In this document: one piece after another, positions 34,692 through 44,504 of the stretch
How positions within the stretch are numbered: position 1 is the first letter of the stretch
How the letters are laid out: each line of letters starts with the position of its first letter
Assembly: GCF_017254835.1 (NCBI RefSeq)
Contig: NZ_JAFKCW010000003.1
Span: 124,001-188,000 of the forward strand
DNA: 64,000 bases
Origin: Algoriphagus aestuariicola
GTDB taxonomy: Bacteria > Bacteroidota > Bacteroidia > Cytophagales > Cyclobacteriaceae
Direction: 5' to 3'
The notes under the pieces: model-generated
The model's database searches: none
What the model saw: the letters and a program-made list of their open reading frames with translations, nothing else
Told to the model about the DNA's origin: nothing
Program-made: the position numbers and the translations under genes

Positions 34692-35999
34692 TTAGTATTC
34701 TTCTCCGATGTCGTCTGAAATGATCGTTTTCAATCGTTCGGTAATGCTCTTGAAGAAGTTGGAAGCAATGGCCTCCCGCTTGATCATATTCTTTGGGAGC
34801 GCGCCGGAATTGGCCACGCGCCGTCTGTATTTTTCCTCCCGGTCATCCAAAGCCTTGAAGCCTGCCAGTACAAGTCCCACTGAAGTGGCATACATGGGAC
34901 TCTTCACCTCTTCTATCACCGACTTGCCCAAATGCTCGTTGGGATAGCCGATGCGGGTGTCCAGTCCTGTCATATATTCGAAAAGCTGGGAAATGCACTG
35001 AAGCTGGGAGCCCCCGCCGGTGAGGACAATTCCTCCCGCCAGCTTCTTGTAGTAGCCACTCTGCATGATCTCGTTTTGGACGATTTCGATGATCTCTTCC
35101 ATTCTGGCCTGGATGATCGATGCAAGATTTCGAATGGAGATCTCTTTGGGAGGACGATTTCTCAGTCCCGGGATAGATACGATTTCGTTGGGATTGGCCT
35201 CCTCGGCGATCGCCTTGCCAAAACGGGTCTTGAGCAGCTCGGCCTGACTTTGCATCAGCATGCAACCTTCCTTGATATCGGAGGTGATGATATTTCCTCC
35301 TAAAGGAATCACAGCAGTATGCCGGATGATGTTTTCATAGAAGATGGCGATATCGGTCGTTCCTCCGCCGATGTCCACCAGGCAGACTCCAGCCTCCTTT
35401 TCCTCATCGCTGAGTACGGAGAGAGAGCTCGCCAAAGGCTCCAAAATCAGCTGCTTGGATTCCAGATTCGCCTTTCGCACACATTTGTTGATGTTGTGGA
35501 TCGCGGTGGTCTGGGCAGTGATGATGTGAAAATCCGCTTCCAGTCGCGTTCCAGCCATGCCGACGGGGTCTTTGATCCCTCCCTCATAATCGACGGTGTA
35601 GTCTTGGGGCATGACGTGGATGATGCTGTTGCCAGGTGGCACGACGATGTTGTGCATGTCGGAGGAAAGCCGACGCACATCCTCCACGGTGATCTCATCC
35701 TCAGTCTGAGACCGCATGATGCTGCCGTGCATGATCTTGCTCTGGATATGCTGGCCAGCTATGCCGACGATCACATCGCCGATATTGACATCAGCCATTT
35801 CGGAGCAATCGTCCACGGCTTTTTGGATGGCATATACAGTCTTCTCGATATTGGTGACGATCCCTCTATCCACGCCGTCCGACACGGCTTTGCCCATGCC
35901 AAGCACCTCGAGCTTTCCAAACTCATTTTTGCGGCCGATGATTGCGCAGATTTTGGTGGTCCCGATGTCCAGTCCCACGATAAGATTGTCATTTTCCAT
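34692..35999 (-). CDS. ftsA: Cell division protein FtsA
   Basis: 435 residues from the ATG at 35999 (MENDNLIVGLDIGTTKICAIIG), an actin-like ATPase with phosphate-1 GLDIGTTK, SHS2 1C domain about 85-165, phosphate-2 VDIGGGTTDIAIF and adenosine motif GGIVLTGGGSQL. Anchors FtsZ to the membrane. The C-terminal region has a basic amphipathic stretch (MIKREAIASNFFKSITERLKTI) suited to membrane binding. Ten bp from ftsQ. Confidence 0.97.
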   Translation of the reverse strand: MENDNLIVGLDIGTTKICAIIGRKNEFGKLEVLGMGKAVSDGVDRGIVTNIEKTVYAIQKAVDDCSEMADVNIGDVIVGIAGQHIQSKIMHGSIMRSQTEDEITVEDVRRLSSDMHNIVVPPGNSIIHVMPQDYTVDYEGGIKDPVGMAGTRLEADFHIITAQTTAIHNINKCVRKANLESKQLILEPLASSLSVLSDEEKEAGVCLVDIGGGTTDIAIFYENIIRHTAVIPLGGNIITSDIKEGCMLMQSQAELLKTRFGKAIAEEANPNEIVSIPGLRNRPPKEISIRNLASIIQARMEEIIEIVQNEIMQSGYYKKLAGGIVLTGGGSQLQCISQLFEYMTGLDTRIGYPNEHLGKSVIEEVKSPMYATSVGLVLAGFKALDDREEKYRRRVANSGALPKNMIKREAIASNFFKSITERLKTIISDDIGEEY

Positions 36000-36009
36000 A
36001 CCCAAGCTT

Positions 36010-36765
36010 TTATTCACAAACAATTTGATTCTTAAATTTCACGCTGATCCGCTCGTAAGCATTCCAGCCTTTTCTAGGTAAAATCTCTTTATAGAGCACT
36101 TCGATCCGTTTGAATTTGCTCTCGATATCGAGCGCATCCCCAAACTCGATCACCTGCTTGCCCACTTGCTGGTGCAGGCGGATGTCGTCTTTCTTATTGA
36201 TCTCCAACTCGGTCACCTGTGCACTCCAAAATTCATTCTCTGTCACAAAACGGATCAGAGGCATCAACTCCGGCATGCCCTCCACACTCCCCTGGTCCAT
36301 GAGCTTTTCGGCGTAGTCGCCTTCCAAGATCAGCACGCGGCTGGTATAGGTTGGCGAAGTGGGAATGATCAATCCCTCGCTCGTGATGTAGCCGTCCGCA
36401 CCTAGGGGACGTGCGATCCTGGCAATCGGCTCGTGCTGCTGGAGCCTTACTTTCAGTATTCCCTTATGCCCTATCGATGCCTGCACGGACTTGATAAAAG
36501 GGTGTCCGGCGAGGCGTTTTTCTACCTCCGCCAGAGGAATTTCGGTCACTGGAAACCCTGCTTTCAGCTCTGGAAAAGCCGAGTGGATGATCTGCTCGAT
36601 TTCCTTGTCTTCGACAAAATACACCCCGCTCACCGCCTCCAAGTCGACCTCAAGTCCCCCGAAGGACTTCAGTTGAGCCTGTTTTTCCACAAAGCCGATG
36701 AACCCAACCAATACCAGGCACAGTGTCAAAAATCCAAGCGGCTTCTTCAGTCTGCTGATTTTCAT
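36010..36765 (-). CDS. ftsQ: Cell division protein FtsQ/DivIB-like
   Basis: 251 residues. Single membrane helix (FLTLCLVLVGFIGFVE, about 11-27), then a POTRA-like domain (VYFVEDKEIEQIIHSAFPELKAGFP... to HPFIKSVQASIG) and the FtsQ beta domain. The start at 36765 overlaps the murC stop as ATGA and removes 11 residues before the helix; a start at 36798 is open too. Links division proteins in the periplasm. Sequence is poorly conserved and the call relies on architecture and position. Confidence 0.9.
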   Translation of the reverse strand: MKISRLKKPLGFLTLCLVLVGFIGFVEKQAQLKSFGGLEVDLEAVSGVYFVEDKEIEQIIHSAFPELKAGFPVTEIPLAEVEKRLAGHPFIKSVQASIGHKGILKVRLQQHEPIARIARPLGADGYITSEGLIIPTSPTYTSRVLILEGDYAEKLMDQGSVEGMPELMPLIRFVTENEFWSAQVTELEINKKDDIRLHQQVGKQVIEFGDALDIESKFKRIEVLYKEILPRKGWNAYERISVKFKNQIVCE

Positions 36766-38168
36766 GCTTCCTCCGGTTTTGTTCGCAAATTCATCCATTC
36801 AGCTATGCCCGGTACCAACCGATCTATATCTCCGGCACCCATCGTCACGAGGACTTCGGGTCGGGATTCCTTCAGGTAGTCCATTACCTGCGCCTTGCTT
36901 ATCAAAGTTTTTTTCTTGGCTTTTATTCCGTCCACGAGCATCTCAGACGTCACCCCCGAAATCGGCAGCTCACGTGCAGGATAGATATCCAGCAAGACCA
37001 CTTCGTCCGCCAGGGAAAGGCTTTCAGAAAATCCCGGTGCAAAATCCCGCGTCCGCGTAAAGAGATGAGGCTGGAAGATCACCGTCAGGCGCTGGGCAGG
37101 ATACATTGCCCTGACAGAGCTTAGGCAGGCCTTGATTTCCTCGGGATGGTGGGCATAGTCGTCGATGTAGATATGACCTGGAACAGCCGAATGAATCTCG
37201 AAACGGCGTTTCACCCCACGGAATGATTTGACGCCGGCACGAATCTGATCTTCGGTAGCTCCATGATCCACGGCTATGGCGATGGCTGCCAAGGCATTTT
37301 CCACGTTGTGGAATCCCGGAATACGCAGCTCCAATCCTTTGATTTGCATCTTCGGACCAATGTAGTCGAAGAGGAAAACACCGGGCTTGGCAATGATATT
37401 TTCGGCATGGATGCCGGAGGATCTCAGTCCATACTCCCTGATTCCGGCAGCGATACCAAGATTTTCACCTAAGCGATACCATGCATGGGTCTGGATATAG
37501 AGCTTTCCTTTCTTGTCCAAAAGCTTGATAAAATCCCTAAATCCCGCCAAGATGGTCTCTTCATCGCCATAGATATCCAGATGATCTGGATCGGCGCTGG
37601 TGACGACAGCTTCGTTGGGAAAAAGTCTCAGAAAGGAGCGGTCAAACTCGTCGGCTTCCACCACGACTAAAGTCGGCTCTTTTGATTTACCAGGGAGGAT
37701 CAGGTTGCTGTTGTAGTTTTGTGTGATTCCCCCCAAGAAGGCCGCCACAGGCTTTCCTGCTGATTTCAGAAGATGAGCCACCAGCGAAGAGGTACTTGTC
37801 TTGCCGTGCGTTCCGGCCACCGCAATAGTGTGAAACTCTTTGGTAATCATCCCCAACACCTCCGAGCGCTTCTTCAGCGTATAGTGTGCCTGGAAGAAAT
37901 TCAAAAGAACACTGTCTTTTGGAATGGCAGGAGTCCATACCACCAAAACTTCTTCCGGATTGGTGGTAAAGTCAAACGGAATCTCTACCGTAGAATCCAG
38001 AAAGCTGATCACCATGCCTTCTTTCTCCAACTCCTCTGTCAAAGGCGAAGGGGTCTTGTCGTACCCTGCGACAGGGAACCCTTCATGACGAAACCATCGG
38101 GCCAAGGCACTCATGCCTATGCCGCCGATTCCGAGGAAGTATACCTTGTATATGCCCTTAAACATCAT
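36762..38168 (-). CDS. murC: UDP-N-acetylmuramate--L-alanine ligase
   Basis: 468 residues. N-terminal UDP-binding GIGGIGMSALARWF, ATP-binding VAGTHGKTSTSSL (P-loop GTHGKTS), the central DEFDRSFL and DPDHLDIYGD blocks, and the C-terminal YIDDYAHHPEEIKACL. Adds L-Ala to UDP-MurNAc. Starts ATGATG overlapping the murG stop by 4 bp. No murB is in the cluster. Confidence 0.97.
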   Translation of the reverse strand: MMFKGIYKVYFLGIGGIGMSALARWFRHEGFPVAGYDKTPSPLTEELEKEGMVISFLDSTVEIPFDFTTNPEEVLVVWTPAIPKDSVLLNFFQAHYTLKKRSEVLGMITKEFHTIAVAGTHGKTSTSSLVAHLLKSAGKPVAAFLGGITQNYNSNLILPGKSKEPTLVVVEADEFDRSFLRLFPNEAVVTSADPDHLDIYGDEETILAGFRDFIKLLDKKGKLYIQTHAWYRLGENLGIAAGIREYGLRSSGIHAENIIAKPGVFLFDYIGPKMQIKGLELRIPGFHNVENALAAIAIAVDHGATEDQIRAGVKSFRGVKRRFEIHSAVPGHIYIDDYAHHPEEIKACLSSVRAMYPAQRLTVIFQPHLFTRTRDFAPGFSESLSLADEVVLLDIYPARELPISGVTSEMLVDGIKAKKKTLISKAQVMDYLKESRPEVLVTMGAGDIDRLVPGIAEWMNLRTKPEEA

Positions 38169-39274
38169 TTGACGAGTTTTTCGATTTCTACCACGATGGC
38201 ATTCGCCGCATCCGGTTTAGCCAGTTTCTTTATATTCTCCCCAAGTGTTTTCACATACTCGGGGGTTTGCAACAGGCCATCGACCTTTGTTTTCAATCGG
38301 CCAATGGCTTCCGAATCCCGCAGTAGCAATGCTGCTCCATGCTCTACATAAGCCATGGCATTCTTGGTCTGATGGTCTTCGGCCACGTTAGGAGAAGGAA
38401 TGAAGATCACCGGCTTGCCCACCAGACTGAGTTCCGAAACCGAGAGCGCTCCTGCTCTGGACACGATCACATCCGCCGCTGCATAGGCCAAATCCATCTC
38501 TCGGATAAATTCTCTCAGGTGAATGTGTTTCAATCCAGACTCCTCCAGCTTAGCCAGCATCTCCTTGAAATAGAACTTGCCGCACTGCCACAACAACTGA
38601 AAGCCTTCCAATTCGAGGTTTTTCATGTCTTGCAGGACCGCCTGGTTGAGCGTTCGGGCTCCCAAAGAGCCTCCCAAAACCAAGATGGTCTTGCGCTCAG
38701 CAGCTAATCCAAAAAGCGCAATTGCTTTTCCTTTTTTTCCTGACAAGTCCAGGATGTCCTTCCTTACCGGATTTCCGGTGACCCGGATCTTATCAGCAGG
38801 AAAGAATTTCTCCATATCCGGATACGCCACACAGATTGCATTGGCCCGCTTTGCCAAAAGCTTGTTGGTCAAGCCGGCATAGGAGTTTTGCTCTTGCACC
38901 AGCGTAGGCACTCCCTTTTTTTGTGCCGCGTACAGCACCGGTCCGCTTGCGTACCCGCCGACTCCGACGACGGCATCAGGGCGGAAATCCTTCACAATTC
39001 TGGAAGCAATCCTCAAGCTTTTCAAAAGCTTGATAGGGAAGCTCAGGTTGTCGAGCGTCAAGCTACGCTGAAGTCCCGCTACGGGAAGGCCCTTGATTGG
39101 GTAGCCTGCTTCAGGCACTTTCTGCATTTCCATTTTTCCCAAAGCACCCACAAACAGAATCTCACTGGCAGGATGCTTTTCCTTCCAGGCGTTGGCAATG
39201 GCAATGGCGGGATAGATATGTCCGCCGGTGCCTCCACCGCTGATGAGAATTCGATATGTTTTTGGCGTGTTGAT
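38165..39274 (-). CDS. murG: UDP-GlcNAc--lipid I transferase MurG; non-AUG start (ATC) proposed
   Basis: The canonical-start reading begins at GTG 39151 and lacks the N-terminal UDP-GlcNAc glycosyltransferase motif. Reading the same frame upstream gives RILISGGGTGGHIYPAIAI, the essential MurG motif, and a stop (TAA) 15 codons before it; no ATG, GTG or TTG lies between. The family start position (about MNTPKTYRIL) corresponds to ATC at 39272-39274, 12 bp after ftsW. From there the protein has 369 residues, the normal length. C-terminal half: GGSLGARTLNQAV, ADVIVSRAGALSVSEL, PSPNVAEDHQTKNA. Adds GlcNAc to lipid I. Confidence 0.9.
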   Translation of the reverse strand: MNTPKTYRILISGGGTGGHIYPAIAIANAWKEKHPASEILFVGALGKMEMQKVPEAGYPIKGLPVAGLQRSLTLDNLSFPIKLLKSLRIASRIVKDFRPDAVVGVGGYASGPVLYAAQKKGVPTLVQEQNSYAGLTNKLLAKRANAICVAYPDMEKFFPADKIRVTGNPVRKDILDLSGKKGKAIALFGLAAERKTILVLGGSLGARTLNQAVLQDMKNLELEGFQLLWQCGKFYFKEMLAKLEESGLKHIHLREFIREMDLAYAAADVIVSRAGALSVSELSLVGKPVIFIPSPNVAEDHQTKNAMAYVEHGAALLLRDSEAIGRLKTKVDGLLQTPEYVKTLGENIKKLAKPDAANAIVVEIEKLVK

Positions 39275-39286
39275 GTTATTTTGGGT

Positions 39287-40471
39287 TTATGCTGTTCTCA
39301 ATCTGTTGTTTGTTCGGTTCATCTCCGGAGCGGGGGCGGTAACCTCATCGGAATGGTCCCCACGGCTTACACTCAGGATAATCCCCAAAGCCGTCCCGGT
39401 GAATACCAGCGACGTCCCTCCCATACTCAGGAGCGGAAGCGGAAGACCAGTGATCGGCCCTAGCCCTACGGCCACGGCCATATTGACCAAGGCTTGGATA
39501 ACCAAGGCGAAACTCAAACCTGCGGAAAGCAATCCTCCGAAGGCCTTGTTGGAACTGGCGACGATACGCATGCCTCTGTAAAGTAAGGCGAGGTATAGAA
39601 AGAGCACCGTGGCTCCGCCCACCATGCCATATTCTTCAATGATAATGGCATAGATAAAATCCGAATAGGGGTGCGGAAGGGAATTGCGCTGCTCGCTATT
39701 GCCCGGACCTTTACCAGTAACCCCGCCGGTTGCAATGGCGATATACGACTGCTCCGCCTGAAAGGGGATCTTGCTGTCATCATCCTTCGATTCCCAAAAC
39801 GCTTCGATTCGTGACCAGAACGTCTCTCCCCGTTGTCCGGTAAAAACCGCGATCGTCAGTCCCAACATTCCGACCATGATGACCAGTCCGAGGTATTTCA
39901 CCGGCACTCGACCGATAAACATGATCAAAAGACAGGTAACCAAAAGCAAGATCGCCGTCGACATATTGGCCATTCCGATCAGTGCGCAGATCACCCCGAT
40001 GGAAAGTATAATCGGCAGAAAAGTCCCTGTGAAGTCTTTGATGTTATTTTGTCGCTTGGCCAGCATAGCAGCCAAGGCCGCTATCAAAGAAAGCTTGGCC
40101 AAATCCGAAGGCTGAAAAGCCTGATTGATAACCGGAATCGTCAGCCAACGGTTGGCGTCGTTGATATTCGACCCAAAGAAATAGGTGAATGCCAGCAACG
40201 GAATGGACAGATACATGAACAGACGCGCGTAAAGCGCATATTTCCTGTATGGCATCTTGTGGGCAAGCCACATCACAAAAAGGGAGATGAACACCAGGAA
40301 GGAATGCCTAAACAGATAAAGCTCGGTATTCCCGCCTGCTGTTTTATAAGCGAGAGTCCCGGTCGCTGAATACACCACCAGGATGCTGAACAAAGACAGC
40401 AAAATCACGATCGCCCAGATGATGGGATCGCCCTTAAACTGCTCGTCTATCCATGCCTTCAGTGCTGTCAT
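39287..40471 (-). CDS. ftsW: SEDS lipid II polymerase / cell division protein FtsW
   Basis: 394 residues with about ten membrane helices; family signatures in AIATGGVTGKGPGNSEQRNSLPHPYSDFIYAIIIEE and the later GLPLPLLSMGGTSLV. Polymerises glycan together with the PBP encoded upstream in the same operon. The C-terminal tail is basic (SRGDHSDEVTAPAPEMNRTNNRLRTA). Its start overlaps murD by 4 bp. Confidence 0.96.
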   Translation of the reverse strand: MTALKAWIDEQFKGDPIIWAIVILLSLFSILVVYSATGTLAYKTAGGNTELYLFRHSFLVFISLFVMWLAHKMPYRKYALYARLFMYLSIPLLAFTYFFGSNINDANRWLTIPVINQAFQPSDLAKLSLIAALAAMLAKRQNNIKDFTGTFLPIILSIGVICALIGMANMSTAILLLVTCLLIMFIGRVPVKYLGLVIMVGMLGLTIAVFTGQRGETFWSRIEAFWESKDDDSKIPFQAEQSYIAIATGGVTGKGPGNSEQRNSLPHPYSDFIYAIIIEEYGMVGGATVLFLYLALLYRGMRIVASSNKAFGGLLSAGLSFALVIQALVNMAVAVGLGPITGLPLPLLSMGGTSLVFTGTALGIILSVSRGDHSDEVTAPAPEMNRTNNRLRTA

Positions 40472-41823
40472 GCGTTTTCTTTTTCTATCAATCCCAAAAC
40501 CGCGGACCGGAATTGCTCCCCACGGTCCTCATAATTCTTAAACAAGTCGAAGCTGGCACATGCCGGAGAAAGCAAAACAACTTCTCCCGACCCAGCCAGC
40601 TCCTGTCCCCAAGCCACCGCCTGGCGTATATCCTGGGTCTCTTTGATCTCCGAAACAATTCCGGAAAAAGCACCCTTGAGCTTCTCGTTGTCCTTGCCAA
40701 GGCAAATCAGGGCCTTCACCCTTCCATGTGATACCAAAGGCTTCAAGACCGAGTAATCGTTTCCCTTGTCTACTCCTCCAGCGATCCAGACCAAAGGTTC
40801 GGAATAGCTCGATAGCGCATAGAAAGTCGATTCCACATTGGTTCCTTTGCTATCGTTGACGAATCTTACTCCGTCTACCTCTCGAATCAGCTCCATGCGG
40901 TGCGGGGCATTTTTGAAGGAGCCAAAGCCTGCCAGCAACTGCTCTCGGCTCACTCCTACCAACAAGGCAGCAGTACCGGCGCAGAGCGCGTTCAGAATGT
41001 TGTGCTTGCCCGCAATGGAAAGTGCCGATACGAGGATCGATTCTGTTCTACCTTCGACGGTATATTCTAAGTTTTCCCCATCGCTGAATGCCCCTTTCGG
41101 TTGTTTTTCCACCAATGAAATCCCATGCAATTCGGCAAGAAAGGGCTTTAGCTCCATTCCCTTCTGGGTGAAATAGTCCTCCAGATATACAATCGCCTTT
41201 TCCTGGGAAGTCATGTTCTCGAACAAGCTCATCTTGGAAAGGATGTATTTGTCTATCTCATACTCGTAGCGATCCAGATGATCTGGAGTAATGTTGGTCA
41301 GGATTGCAATCGTCGGCTTGAAAGTCTGAAAGCCATCTATTTGGAAACTCGACACTTCAATCACCCACCAATCATGGTCTCTTTCGACCAATTGAGCAGC
41401 CCAGCTTTGGCCTACATTGCCGGCCAATCCTACATCGTATCCAGCCTCCCGAAGCAGATGATAGGTCAGAAGCGTCGTCGTGGTTTTTCCGTTGGTACCC
41501 GTGATCGCGATGACTTTCCCTTTGCTGAAGCGGAAAGCAAACTCAAGCTCATCAACCACCGGAATGCCTTTTTCCCTCGCGGCTTTTACCAGGGGAGCTT
41601 TCTCTGGAATGCCCGGACTTTTGATAATCAAATCGCTAGACAGGATTTTTGCTTTGCTGTGCACGCCTTCTTCAAAGTCTATTCCGGCCTCCCGAAGCGA
41701 CTGCTTCCTTTGCTCCGAAATAGTGCTCAGATCAGAAACCCAAACCCCATAGCCTTCCCGTTTTGCGAGCACCGCTGCTCCCAATCCGCTTTCTCCGGCT
41801 CCAAGGATGGCTATCTGTTTCAT
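40468..41823 (-). CDS. murD: UDP-N-acetylmuramoyl-L-alanine--D-glutamate ligase
   Basis: 451 residues. N-terminal GAGESGLGAAVLA, ATP P-loop [14 protein letters not shown] (about 112-125), then NITPDHLDRYEYEIDKY and HRMELIREVDGVRFVNDSKGTNVEST, GGVDKGNDY. Adds D-Glu to UDP-MurNAc-Ala. Between mraY (4-bp gap) and ftsW (4-bp overlap). Confidence 0.97.
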   Translation of the reverse strand: MKQIAILGAGESGLGAAVLAKREGYGVWVSDLSTISEQRKQSLREAGIDFEEGVHSKAKILSSDLIIKSPGIPEKAPLVKAAREKGIPVVDELEFAFRFSKGKVIAITGTNGKTTTTLLTYHLLREAGYDVGLAGNVGQSWAAQLVERDHDWWVIEVSSFQIDGFQTFKPTIAILTNITPDHLDRYEYEIDKYILSKMSLFENMTSQEKAIVYLEDYFTQKGMELKPFLAELHGISLVEKQPKGAFSDGENLEYTVEGRTESILVSALSIAGKHNILNALCAGTAALLVGVSREQLLAGFGSFKNAPHRMELIREVDGVRFVNDSKGTNVESTFYALSSYSEPLVWIAGGVDKGNDYSVLKPLVSHGRVKALICLGKDNEKLKGAFSGIVSEIKETQDIRQAVAWGQELAGSGEVVLLSPACASFDLFKNYEDRGEQFRSAVLGLIEKENA

Positions 41824-41827
41824 TTTT

Positions 41828-43039
41828 CTATCTCAATTTCAAAGTCGCTAGACTGATGACTGCCAGAAGGATTCCCACAATCCAAAACCGCGTCACGATC
41901 TTGGCCTCATGGATCCCCTTTTTTTGGTAGTGGTGGTGAAGCGGCGACATGAGGAAAATCCTCCTGCCCTCGCCGTATTTTTTTCGTGTGTATTTGAAGT
42001 AGCTCACTTGGAGCATCACGCTTACATTTTCGATGAGGAAAATCCCGCACATGATGGGGATCAGCAGCTCTTTGCGAAGCGTAAGAGCCAGCACCGCAAT
42101 TACTCCACCGAGCATCAACGAGCCAGTGTCTCCCATGAATACCTGCGCAGGGTAGGCATTGTACCAGAGGAAGCCGATGCAGGCTCCGATAAATGCCGAA
42201 GCGAAAATCACCAGCTCTCCCGAATTGGGGATATACATAATGTTGAGGTACTGGGAAAAGATGGCGTTACCGCTTAAATAGGCGAAGATTGCGATCGCCA
42301 AGCCGATGATCGCGGATGTTCCTGCCGCCAGTCCGTCGATACCGTCGGTAATATTGGCTCCGTTGGACACTGCCGTGATGATGAAGATGGCGACGAGGAT
42401 GTAGAGTACTGGCACGGCGGATTCGCCCAGGAATCCCAAGATCTTCCCATAGTCCAGCTCATTGTTTTTCACAAAAGGAATGGTGGTCTTCAGCGCTTTG
42501 ACGTCTTGGAAGGAAGGCGTCTCAACTATGCCCTCCTCGATGGAGACCGGCGTGGAAAACTCCCGGATCACCACATCGTCGTTGTAATAGAGCGTAGACC
42601 CTACAATGATCCCGATTCCGATTTGCCCGACGATCTTAAACCGCCCTTTAAGTCCTTCCTTGTTTTTGCGGAACACTTTGATGTAGTCGTCCAAAAACCC
42701 AATCAGGCCCAGCCACACCGTCGAAATCAACAGGAGGATGATGTAGATATTGTCCAGGTCTGCAAATAGCAGCGTGGGAACCAGGATGGCGGCGATGATC
42801 ATGAGCCCGCCCATGGTAGGGGTGCCTTTCTTTTGGCTTTGCCCTTCCAAGCCCAAGTCGCGCACGGTTTCGCCAATCTGTCTGCGACGGATCCAGGCGA
42901 TGATATTTTGCCCAAAGGTGATCGTAATAATCAGGGAGAAAACTGCCGCCATCCCCGCACGGAACGAGATGTAGCGAAACACGCCCGTTCCGGGGATGTC
43001 CAGCACTCGATCTAGGTAGTCAAAAATGGGATAAAGCAT
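41828..43039 (-). CDS. mraY: Phospho-N-acetylmuramoyl-pentapeptide transferase MraY
   Basis: 403 residues, about ten membrane helices. Aspartate-rich [21 protein letters not shown] and [17 protein letters not shown]-like [36 protein letters not shown]. Longer than E. coli MraY (360) by a hydrophilic insertion about 160-200 ([20 protein letters not shown]), a known Bacteroidota trait. Transfers phospho-MurNAc-pentapeptide to undecaprenyl phosphate, giving lipid I. Confidence 0.97.
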   Translation of the reverse strand: MLYPIFDYLDRVLDIPGTGVFRYISFRAGMAAVFSLIITITFGQNIIAWIRRRQIGETVRDLGLEGQSQKKGTPTMGGLMIIAAILVPTLLFADLDNIYIILLLISTVWLGLIGFLDDYIKVFRKNKEGLKGRFKIVGQIGIGIIVGSTLYYNDDVVIREFSTPVSIEEGIVETPSFQDVKALKTTIPFVKNNELDYGKILGFLGESAVPVLYILVAIFIITAVSNGANITDGIDGLAAGTSAIIGLAIAIFAYLSGNAIFSQYLNIMYIPNSGELVIFASAFIGACIGFLWYNAYPAQVFMGDTGSLMLGGVIAVLALTLRKELLIPIMCGIFLIENVSVMLQVSYFKYTRKKYGEGRRIFLMSPLHHHYQKKGIHEAKIVTRFWIVGILLAVISLATLKLR

Positions 43040-43040
43040 A

Positions 43041-44504
43041 TCAGTTTTCGGTCATTTGTTCTAAAATCTCTGTCACTACCTCGGCATCGTCGAAGTGGTG
43101 TTTTACTCCTTTGATATCCTGGTAGTCTTCATGTCCCTTTCCTGCGATCAGGATAATGTCTCCCTTTTTAGAAAGCATCACCGCGGTCTTGATGGCTTCT
43201 CGCCGATCTTCTATGGTCAGGGTTTTTCTCAAATCAGTCGGTCCTATCCCCGCCTGCATGTCCCGCAGGATATCCATGGGTTCTTCGAAGCGCGGATTGT
43301 CCGAGGTAAAAATGGCTTTGGTGCTCTCGCTGACAGCAATCTTTGCCATGACGGGACGCTTAGTTTTGTCCCGGTTTCCCCCGCAGCCTACCACGGTGAT
43401 TAATTGCTCGTTTCCGTTGCGCACGCCGTTGATGGTTTTAAGCACATTGTCCAGCGCATCAGGCGTGTGGGCATAGTCCACAATCGCTATGATTCCTCCG
43501 ATGGCGATCCGGTCAAAGCGTCCTTTTGCTCCCCTGATACCGGAAAGCATCCGGAGTACTTCGTCTTCGTCCTCTCCCAAAAGCACGGCTACGCCGAGTA
43601 CTCCTAGGAGATTGTAAGCGTTAAAGGCTCCAATCATCCTAAACCAGATCAACTTGTTGTTGATCTCCAGTTCCAAACCCTCGAGTGTATTGGAGATGAT
43701 TTTGCCTTTGAAATCAGCCGCCGACTTCAATGCGAAGGTTTGGTGGACAGCTTTACAGTTTTGCAACATCACCATGCCACGCTTGTCATCGCCATTCACC
43801 AGAGCGAAAGCATCCTTGGAAAGCTCGTCGAAGAGTTTCTTCTTGGCTTTGATGTACTCGTCAAATGTCCCGTGATAGTCAAGGTGATCGTGGGTGATGT
43901 TGGTAAACACGGCTCCCGCTAGCTTCAGTCCTGCAATCCGCTCCTGCACGATGGCATGGGAGCTCGCTTCCATAAAACAATGCGTGCAGCCTTGGTCTAC
44001 CATCTTGCGAAGCAATGCCTGCACACTCACCGCATCAGGAGTGGTATGGGTGGCTGGGATAACAACTTCGTTGATCTTGTTTTCGACCGTGGAAAGCAAT
44101 CCTGTGCTGTAGCCCATGGCGACGAAGAGCTGGTGTAGCAGCGTCACGGTGGTCGTTTTGCCGTTGGTACCGGTCACGGCGACTACCTTGATTTTTTCTG
44201 AAGGATTATCAAAAAAGTTGGAAGCGATGATTCCCAAGGCTTTGGCAGAATCCACCACCTGTACATAGGTGATTTCTTCTTGGATGGCTTCGGGAAGCTT
44301 TTCACATACGATCACCGTCGCTCCTTTTTCCAGAGCCGCGGCGATGAACTCGTGCCCATCCACTTGGGTACCCGCTACTGCGACAAAGGCGGATCCAGCC
44401 TCGACTTTTCGGCTGTCAAAGACTATTCCGTTAACCTCGCGCTCCATGTCTCCCATGGTCGAAGTGAGCGAAACTTTGTACAATATGTCCTTGAGCACTT
44501 TCAT
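43041..44504 (-). CDS. murE: UDP-MurNAc-tripeptide synthetase MurE
   Basis: 487 residues. P-loop [14 protein letters not shown] (about 109-122), [21 protein letters not shown] with the carbamylated-Lys region, and [13 protein letters not shown]. Near 400-410 the sequence [14 protein letters not shown] contains the DNPR motif that marks meso-diaminopimelate as substrate rather than lysine. Adds the third residue of the stem peptide. Abuts the PBP gene without a gap. Confidence 0.96.
   Translation of the reverse strand: MKVLKDILYKVSLTSTMGDMEREVNGIVFDSRKVEAGSAFVAVAGTQVDGHEFIAAALEKGATVIVCEKLPEAIQEEITYVQVVDSAKALGIIASNFFDNPSEKIKVVAVTGTNGKTTTVTLLHQLFVAMGYSTGLLSTVENKINEVVIPATHTTPDAVSVQALLRKMVDQGCTHCFMEASSHAIVQERIAGLKLAGAVFTNITHDHLDYHGTFDEYIKAKKKLFDELSKDAFALVNGDDKRGMVMLQNCKAVHQTFALKSAADFKGKIISNTLEGLELEINNKLIWFRMIGAFNAYNLLGVLGVAVLLGEDEDEVLRMLSGIRGAKGRFDRIAIGGIIAIVDYAHTPDALDNVLKTINGVRNGNEQLITVVGCGGNRDKTKRPVMAKIAVSESTKAIFTSDNPRFEEPMDILRDMQAGIGPTDLRKTLTIEDRREAIKTAVMLSKKGDIILIAGKGHEDYQDIKGVKHHFDDAEVVTEILEQMTEN

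Noticed and set aside
38165-39151. MurG starting at GTG 39151
   Set aside because: That product lacks the GGGTGGH motif needed for activity, while the frame upstream encodes it intact.
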